From the NCBI GenBank assembly GCA_902801175.1, contig CADCHF010000003.1, positions 1 to 64,000 of the forward strand: a stretch of DNA of 64,000 nt, written 5' to 3'. A program made the translations under genes and the position numbers. The notes under the pieces were generated by a model, which was given only the letters and a program-made list of their open reading frames with translations, ran no database searches and was not told where the DNA came from. This DNA is from an uncultured Coriobacteriaceae bacterium. Lineage in GTDB: Bacteria > Actinomycetota > Coriobacteriia > Coriobacteriales > Atopobiaceae. Shown piece by piece: positions 59,004 to 64,000 of the stretch (positions are counted from its first letter, which is position 1; each line of letters begins with the position of its first letter).

Positions 59004-61445
59004 CTACGACAAGCAGAGCTGCTTGCTGAGCGACCACCACAAGAGCGACTGCCCGGCCTCGGTGGGGTGAATCATGTCGCCGTTGTAGTAGGTGGTGGTG
59101 GAGTAGAGCGAGCCGAGTAGCGACACGTGCACGTAGCCATTCTCGGCACAAACCTCGCGAAGCACGGCGTCAATCTGTCGCATGGGTGTGGGAGTCGTGG
59201 CTCCGCACGGCTCGGTTATGACAATGACCATCTTTGACTGCTTGGCGGCTGCGGCGAGTGCCTTCCTGGCGCTCGTCCTAAAGCTGTCGATGTCGGCACC
59301 CTGACGAGCGTCATTGACGCCAAGGGCAACTACGACCACGTCGGCGCCGCCCTGCAGCCACGCGTCGGGGTTTGCCGCAAACTGGGACATCTTCCAGCCA
59401 CTAATGCCTGCCGTCACAAACGACTTCACACCGTGGCTCGTGGCATACTTCCTGAAGGCGTTTGAGTATGTGGCAAGCGTAAGAGAGCTCTCGTAACGGA
59501 TGGTGTCGCCATTCTTGTAGGCAATGGCAGTGCCACGGGGCGCCGTTGAGTAGCCGGGCAGACCGACTCCATCGCTGATTGAGTCGCCTACAATGCGAAT
59601 GCTCTTGACCTTTCCGGCGTTCAGCATGTCGCTAAAGGCGCGCATGTCGCCAACCTTCACCAAACGGAAGCGCTGGGTCGCATTGGACGACGGAAGGTTG
59701 GTGCGAAGGTTGGATCCCTTGGCAGATCCAGCCGCGTCAAGCGCCAGGCCACTGGAGAGCGAGCGCAGCGAGTAAGTGCCGTCGGCGTTGGCGTACGCGT
59801 ACCAGTGCTGCGCCGCGCTGTTGTTGCTGCGATAGATTTGCACGTTGGCGAGCGGCCACGGTGAGGCGGAGGCGACGTCGAGCGCCTTGAGCGAAGACGC
59901 GCCCACAAAGGTAATCGTCTTTCCATCGGAGCCCACCTGGGCCCTAAACTGCTGCGCAACGCTGGAGTTGCTGCTCCAGAGCCTCACGTTGGCACCGTTT
60001 GCGGTCGAGCCGGAGGCCACATCGGCAACGAGTGCTGGGGTGTCGAGGGTCGCCGTTGTCTGTGCGCTCTCGAGGCGATAGGTGCCCGGCCCAAGCGCTG
60101 CCGCTGCACTAGCGGAGGCTTCGTTGAGCACCGTGAGGTTCCAACGCTGTGCCGTCGATTCGTTGGAGTGGCCCAGCTGCAGAGCCGTACCGCTTGAGGC
60201 AGCTCCCCCCGCAACCTCGAGTGCAAGACCGCTGTTTGCGGCAAGAATGCTGTAGCTGCCGTCGTCCTGCAGACGAATCGACCAGAGTTGCGTGCTGCTG
60301 GCTCCGGCGGAGGAAAGAGCCTGTTGGGTGGCGCTTGTGCCCGGCAGCACGGCTCCGGCACCTGCGCCAAGCGCCGCTCGAGAGTGTGTGGGGCGAATGA
60401 CGTAATAGCCGTTGGACTGCTCCTCGAGCCTCCAGGCCTGGGCCAGCGATCCGTTGCGCCTCCAGAGCTGCATCTTTGCGCCAGAAGCGGTTGACCCAGA
60501 GGTCACGTCCATAACAAGGTTGCCGCCAAGAGCGGATGCAATCTCGACGATCTTCCCGCCAAGGCTGACGTTGCTTGTTTGGCCGGCACCGGCAAATGGC
60601 ACGGCAACAAATCGTTGTGCCATGCTCATGTTGGAGCTCCACAGACGCAGGTTGGCGCCATTCGTTGCCGAGCCTCCCTGCACGTCGAGGCAGAGCGACT
60701 GGTCAAGCGCGGGATGGATGGTTATGCCCCCGTCGTCGTTGGTGGTCAGCACCCACTTTTGCGCAATGGTTCCGTTGGACCTCCACCAGCGAACATCCGC
60801 AGCCTTGGACACTTTGCCGCCCGCCACGTCAAGCACGGTGCCGTCCGAGAGGCCAATCGTGGCATACCCGTTGCTGTCGTACGAGATGCTCACCTGCTGG
60901 GCGGCCGAGCCATTGGAGTTCCAAAGCTGTGCGTTTCCCGAGCCCTGGTTAGCCTTGATGCCGCCGGCCTTGTCCATCACCAGCTGCCCCGAGAGCGACG
61001 ACCTAAGAATAAAGGTACCTTCGTCGATTGCCGGTTGGACGCTGGTCTCATCTGGCGAGGTGCTGGCAACCTCTTCGGTGGTCTCGCCCTCGGCCGCAGG
61101 GTCTTCTTCTATAGACTCATCCTCAGTCTCAATGACTTCGGTTGCGACGCCCTCGTCGTCTGGTTGGGTATCCTGTGCGTCGTCGGTGTCTGTGGTGCTG
61201 GGAGCTTCGTCCTGCGTCGCAGTGTCGTCGGCAACGGGGAGAGCGGAAGAGACCTCGCCGCCATTTGCATCCAAGCCGGGCTCCGCCTTGGATTCAATCT
61301 GCCCTGAGCTGGCGGTTGCCTCGCTGGCGCCAGCCGATGCTGGAACACCAAAGAGCGAAAGGGTGAGTGCGGCGCTGCAAAGGATGGCCAGTGGCTTTTC
61401 TGGCATGTCTGCCCGCCGCGTCGTATGAGTGAGTCTATGTTGCAT
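59004..61445 (-). CDS. Secreted ricin-type lectin repeats with C-terminal SGNH/GDSL esterase
   Basis: About 813 residues from ATG 61445; ATG 61406 (start MPEKPLAILC) is an alternative, both giving a signal peptide ending near PASA. An acidic linker follows (~45-140). Then ~10 ricin-B-like modules of ~45 residues with LWxxNxSxAQRW/F repeats (NGANLRLWSSNMSMAQRF, NGANVRLWSSNSSVAQQF). The C-terminal ~190 residues are SGNH: RIVGDSISDGVGLPGYS (Ser), VALGVNDAR (Asn) and DMIHPTEAGQ (Asp/His). Likely a secreted carbohydrate-binding esterase, perhaps deacetylating host or bacterial glycans. No LPxTG or wall anchor is seen. Confidence 0.85.
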   Translation of the reverse strand: MQHRLTHTTRRADMPEKPLAILCSAALTLSLFGVPASAGASEATASSGQIESKAEPGLDANGGEVSSALPVADDTATQDEAPSTTDTDDAQDTQPDDEGVATEVIETEDESIEEDPAAEGETTEEVASTSPDETSVQPAIDEGTFILRSSLSGQLVMDKAGGIKANQGSGNAQLWNSNGSAAQQVSISYDSNGYATIGLSDGTVLDVAGGKVSKAADVRWWRSNGTIAQKWVLTTNDDGGITIHPALDQSLCLDVQGGSATNGANLRLWSSNMSMAQRFVAVPFAGAGQTSNVSLGGKIVEIASALGGNLVMDVTSGSTASGAKMQLWRRNGSLAQAWRLEEQSNGYYVIRPTHSRAALGAGAGAVLPGTSATQQALSSAGASSTQLWSIRLQDDGSYSILAANSGLALEVAGGAASSGTALQLGHSNESTAQRWNLTVLNEASASAAAALGPGTYRLESAQTTATLDTPALVADVASGSTANGANVRLWSSNSSVAQQFRAQVGSDGKTITFVGASSLKALDVASASPWPLANVQIYRSNNSAAQHWYAYANADGTYSLRSLSSGLALDAAGSAKGSNLRTNLPSSNATQRFRLVKVGDMRAFSDMLNAGKVKSIRIVGDSISDGVGLPGYSTAPRGTAIAYKNGDTIRYESSLTLATYSNAFRKYATSHGVKSFVTAGISGWKMSQFAANPDAWLQGGADVVVVALGVNDARQGADIDSFRTSARKALAAAAKQSKMVIVITEPCGATTPTPMRQIDAVLREVCAENGYVHVSLLGSLYSTTTYYNGDMIHPTEAGQSLLWWSLSKQLCLS

Positions 61446-61906
61446 GCTGTACCTGCTGGTCGGGTTTTTGCAAGGCAACAGTATATGGCTTTGCCCTGTA
61501 TGCTCCCTATGCGCCAAGCAACAAAACACAAGAAGGCACGAAGCTCAAAAAGGCCTGATTGGGGTGAGCCACGATAGGGACCAAGGATGGGCTGGACGTC
61601 TTGAGCTTGTGCAAATTAATGATGGGACATGCATCAGAGTTTTAACGAGACCGTGGCCTTGCTGCTTGCCCAAAGCAGCGTAGCCAACGGCTTTAGCCTT
61701 CCTGGGTGCAGTGGAACACGGTTGGACCTGCGCTTTGGGTTGTTTGAAACTTGGTGCAAATCTGCGACTAGCATGCCAGTTCACCGCCCGTGCCCATGTT
61801 GCGCAACAAGCAGTCTAGAGCCGCCGCTAGCCTAGTGGTTGTAGTACAGAGCGTGTTCGGCTGATGCCGTTGGCATGGGCAACTTTGAAATAACAAGGAG
61901 GTCACA
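61446..61906. other. Divergent intergenic region, 461 bases
   Basis: No gene, hairpin or clear promoter pair is convincing. It must contain the divergent promoters of the ricin/SGNH gene and the zinc-ribbon membrane protein. Confidence 0.4.
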
Positions 61907-62575
61907 ATGTACGGATACGATAGCTACGGCGGATTGCACGCGGCCGGTATCGCTGGTGCAGTATTTGTAATTCTTCTACTTGTGAGTTTTGTCGCGTCGA
62001 TTGCACTCACTGTTCTTGGCTACATCAAGTTTGCACGCGTGCCTGGGGAGAAGCTGTTCGACTTTGCCTCCAAGGATGCAGTCGGGCCGTTTTTGCGCTT
62101 TGACACCTTCCTGCTCGAGCGCATCCTCAAGATCCTGTACATGTTTTCGGCGCTCTTCTTTGCTTTTACCTGCGTTTCCGCTGGTATCTCCTTGCTGTTT
62201 TTGGACTTCTTGGCGGGCCTTATCACCTTCCTCGTGCTTGCTGTCGTAATTGTGCTTGGTGAGGTTGGCATCCGCATGGGATATGAGTCGTCCATGCTCA
62301 GGGTGGTCATCGCGCGCAACACGACCCAAATCAGAAAGGCACTGGGCCAAGAAGACGGCTCTATGCCCACGACCCCGTTCGCAGACAAAGATCACGGTCA
62401 GGGCGGTGCGCACCTGGCGGGTGGCGCCTTGGCATCGCTTCCACATCATGCTGGAGGGGCTCGGTTGCTAGACAAGCAGGATGGCGCAACGTCGCAGTAC
62501 AAGCGGTGCCCAAGTTGTGGCGCAAGGCTTTCGCCCGACGCTCACTTTTGCGGGAGTTGTGGCACACGCATGTAG
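61907..62575 (+). CDS. Membrane protein with C-terminal zinc ribbon
   Basis: 222 residues with a near-consensus AAGGAGGT eight bases upstream. Three or four hydrophobic segments: ~14-40 (GIAGAVFVILLLVSFVASIA), ~75-95 (ILYMFSALFFAFTCV) and ~97-120. The polar C-terminal half (His/Gly-rich ~155-190) ends in a zinc ribbon, CPSCGARLSPDAHFCGSCG. The topology puts the ribbon probably in the cytosol. No family name recognised. The next gene also carries zinc ribbons. Confidence 0.8.
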   Translation: MYGYDSYGGLHAAGIAGAVFVILLLVSFVASIALTVLGYIKFARVPGEKLFDFASKDAVGPFLRFDTFLLERILKILYMFSALFFAFTCVSAGISLLFLDFLAGLITFLVLAVVIVLGEVGIRMGYESSMLRVVIARNTTQIRKALGQEDGSMPTTPFADKDHGQGGAHLAGGALASLPHHAGGARLLDKQDGATSQYKRCPSCGARLSPDAHFCGSCGTRM

Positions 62576-62849
62576 GGTGGCAAATTGCATCCAGTACCGC
62601 GCGTTGACCAGTGCCTGCAGTGCTTGTCTATCATTGTTGGCACATCGGAGCTGGGACGTTGCAAGCGCTGTGGGTAATTTGTCTATTAGACCGCTCGGCG
62701 CTCATTTTTCCCATTGTGCAACACGCCATCTTCTCTGATGGATAGGATTAATGACAGACATTGCAAGGCATTGAGCGTACCCGTGCACCTGTGCGCAAAA
62801 CAGATGGCGTCGCGCTGACGCAACTTTAAGCTGAAAGTGAGGGCTGTTT

Positions 62850-63998
62850 ATGTCAGTCAATCTGGTGAGCCTCTCGGGCAACATTGTTAAGGATGCCACC
62901 CTGTCAAAGACGTCGGGAAACGGGACGAGTGTCCTCAACTTTACTATGGCCGTTAACGACAGGCGCCGTAACAACAAGACGGGGGAGTGGGAAGAGCACC
63001 CCAACTTCATTGACATCTCCGTGTTTGGCAAGCGTGCCGCGACCATTGCCGATCGCTGCAAGAAGGGTGTCAAGGTAGCCGTTCAGGGCAGTCTGAGGCA
63101 GAACACCTGGATTGACAAGGTCACGGGCCAAAGTCGTTCGCGCATTACCGTCATTTGCGACGAGATTGACTTTATGCAGCGTGTGGTGGCAGCTGACGAG
63201 GGCTTGCCGGAGGAGCCTGAGCTTGAGGTTGCCAGCGAGCCCGAGGTTGCCGAGGAAGTCTTTGCTCCCGAGGTTGCTGCTCCAGAGGTTGCCGAGGTCG
63301 CTCCTGTTGAGGAGATTGCCCCTGAGCCCGATCCAGAGCCTGTGGCCCCCGCCTTTGAGCCTGTGCCTGTCTCTAGGTTTGAGTTTGCCGAGGTCGCCGC
63401 CGCTCCCGAGCCCGAGCCAGCCGTTGCGCCTGTAATTGCGCCTGTCCCCGCGGCGCCTGAGTATGACCTTAAGTTGACGCCCGAGACCGAGCCTGCGTTT
63501 AGCTTTGAGCCTGAGCCGGCAGCAGAGCCCGAGCCAGTTCCCGTGCCAGACTTTGGACCGGCAATCGTGACCGACAGCAACGCTGCTCCTGAGCCCGAAC
63601 CAGAGCCCGAGCATCATGAGGAGCCCTCGTCGTTCCTGACCTGGGACTTTGGACCTGAGTTTGAGTTTGATCCGCAGGCCTTTGGCATTGCCCCAGAGCC
63701 CGAGACCGCTCCCGAGCCTGAGCCCGCAGCCGCTCCGGCTCCCGAACCTGCTCCCGTGCCGGAGCCTTCGCCCCAGCCCGCCCCCGCGCCTGCACCGCAG
63801 CAGACCCTTACGTGCCCTCATTGCGGAGCCGAGTATGAGAGCTGGCAGACCTTCTGCATGAACTGCGGTGCCTCCCTCAAGAAGGAGGAGCCTGCGCCAG
63901 AGCCGGCAAAGCCCGCGGAGAACAAGTGCCCTGCCTGTGGTGCCATCAACCGTGAGGGTGCGCACTTCTGCATGCAGTGCGGCAAGAAGCTGCAGTAG
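62850..63998 (+). CDS. Single-stranded DNA-binding protein with Pro-Glu linker and two zinc ribbons
   Basis: 382 residues. Residues 1-110 are a bacterial SSB OB fold (MSVNLVSLSGNIVKDATLS, NFIDISVFGKRA, VAVQGSLRQNTWIDKVTG). Residues ~115-315 are a Pro/Glu/Ala-rich arm. The C-terminus has two zinc ribbons: Cys322/325/336/339 and Cys360/363/374/377. The acidic DDDIPF-like tip of classical SSB, which recruits repair partners, is absent; the protein ends in GKKLQ. The gene is not next to rpsF or rpsR, so a canonical SSB probably exists elsewhere. I infer a specialised or accessory SSB. RBS is weak. Confidence 0.88.
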   Translation: MSVNLVSLSGNIVKDATLSKTSGNGTSVLNFTMAVNDRRRNNKTGEWEEHPNFIDISVFGKRAATIADRCKKGVKVAVQGSLRQNTWIDKVTGQSRSRITVICDEIDFMQRVVAADEGLPEEPELEVASEPEVAEEVFAPEVAAPEVAEVAPVEEIAPEPDPEPVAPAFEPVPVSRFEFAEVAAAPEPEPAVAPVIAPVPAAPEYDLKLTPETEPAFSFEPEPAAEPEPVPVPDFGPAIVTDSNAAPEPEPEPEHHEEPSSFLTWDFGPEFEFDPQAFGIAPEPETAPEPEPAAAPAPEPAPVPEPSPQPAPAPAPQQTLTCPHCGAEYESWQTFCMNCGASLKKEEPAPEPAKPAENKCPACGAINREGAHFCMQCGKKLQ

Positions 63999-64000
63999 TC

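Overview
The window is about 64 kb of GC-rich, densely coded bacterial chromosome. I infer an actinobacterial lineage, most likely class Coriobacteriia (Olsenella/Atopobiaceae-like). The reasons are high G+C with strong GGAGG ribosome sites, CWB2 cell-wall-binding repeats, a non-mevalonate dxs-idi pair, LctP lactate permease and a tiny 2[4Fe-4S] ferredoxin, Pro-Glu-rich linkers fused to housekeeping enzymes, and the efp-asp23-nusB-xseB-tlyA-nadK-recN and infC-rpmI-rplT clusters. This assignment rests on reading the genes, not on a database search. No transposase, integrase, prophage or CRISPR array was found.

Layout. 1-4.4 kb: the 3' part of a CWB2 surface protein, a His-rich TPR/Sel1 protein, a GNAT acetyltransferase and a methyltransferase. 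4.6-6.6 kb: a glycogen-synthase gene whose Pro-Glu N-terminal extension and catalytic domain are in different frames. 6.8-13.5 kb: a SRAP-family DNA-protein crosslink enzyme, the isoprenoid pair dxs-idi, a DUF1232 protein, a Nudix hydrolase, a SIMPL lipoprotein and a ferredoxin. 13.6-17.7 kb: lactate permease and an OatA-like acyltransferase. 17.8-31.1 kb: a fused ABC transporter, a LexA-box-controlled Y-family polymerase/YolD operon, a DJ-1 protein, a GntR regulator followed by a second ABC exporter with a giant permease, and two dissimilar prepilin-peptidase-like proteins. 31.4-42.2 kb: a PcsB-like secreted hydrolase, zinc-ribbon proteins, the late queuosine genes queH, queA and tgt, a coiled-coil membrane protein, HPr and a HAD hydrolase. 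42.3-51.8 kb: secD-secF-recJ (RecJ fused to HIRAN and a RecQ-like helicase), RelA/SpoT, a metallo-beta-lactamase-fold protein and tRNA-Leu. 52-58.9 kb: the infC operon with an attenuator-like leader, efp, asp23, nusB, xseB, tlyA, nadK and recN. 59-64 kb: a secreted ricin-lectin/SGNH esterase, a zinc-ribbon membrane protein, and an SSB with a Pro-Glu linker and two zinc ribbons.

Functional themes. DNA repair and processing is well represented (SRAP, Y-family polymerase with YolD, RecJ-HIRAN-helicase, RecN, XseB, unusual SSB), but only the polymerase operon shows a recognisable SOS operator. Envelope functions recur (OatA-like, PcsB-like, CWB2, ricin/SGNH, FtsX-type ABC systems). Several proteins carry zinc ribbons (32746, 41500, 61907, 62850), and low-complexity Pro-Glu arms occur on both the SSB and the glycogen synthase.

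The most interesting signals are the glgA repeat-tract frame break, the RecJ-HIRAN-helicase single chain, the SSB/zinc-ribbon fusion, a prepilin-peptidase pair in which one member lacks the second catalytic Asp, and a set of long nested intergenic palindromes, two of which share the motif TTCGTTSTTG.
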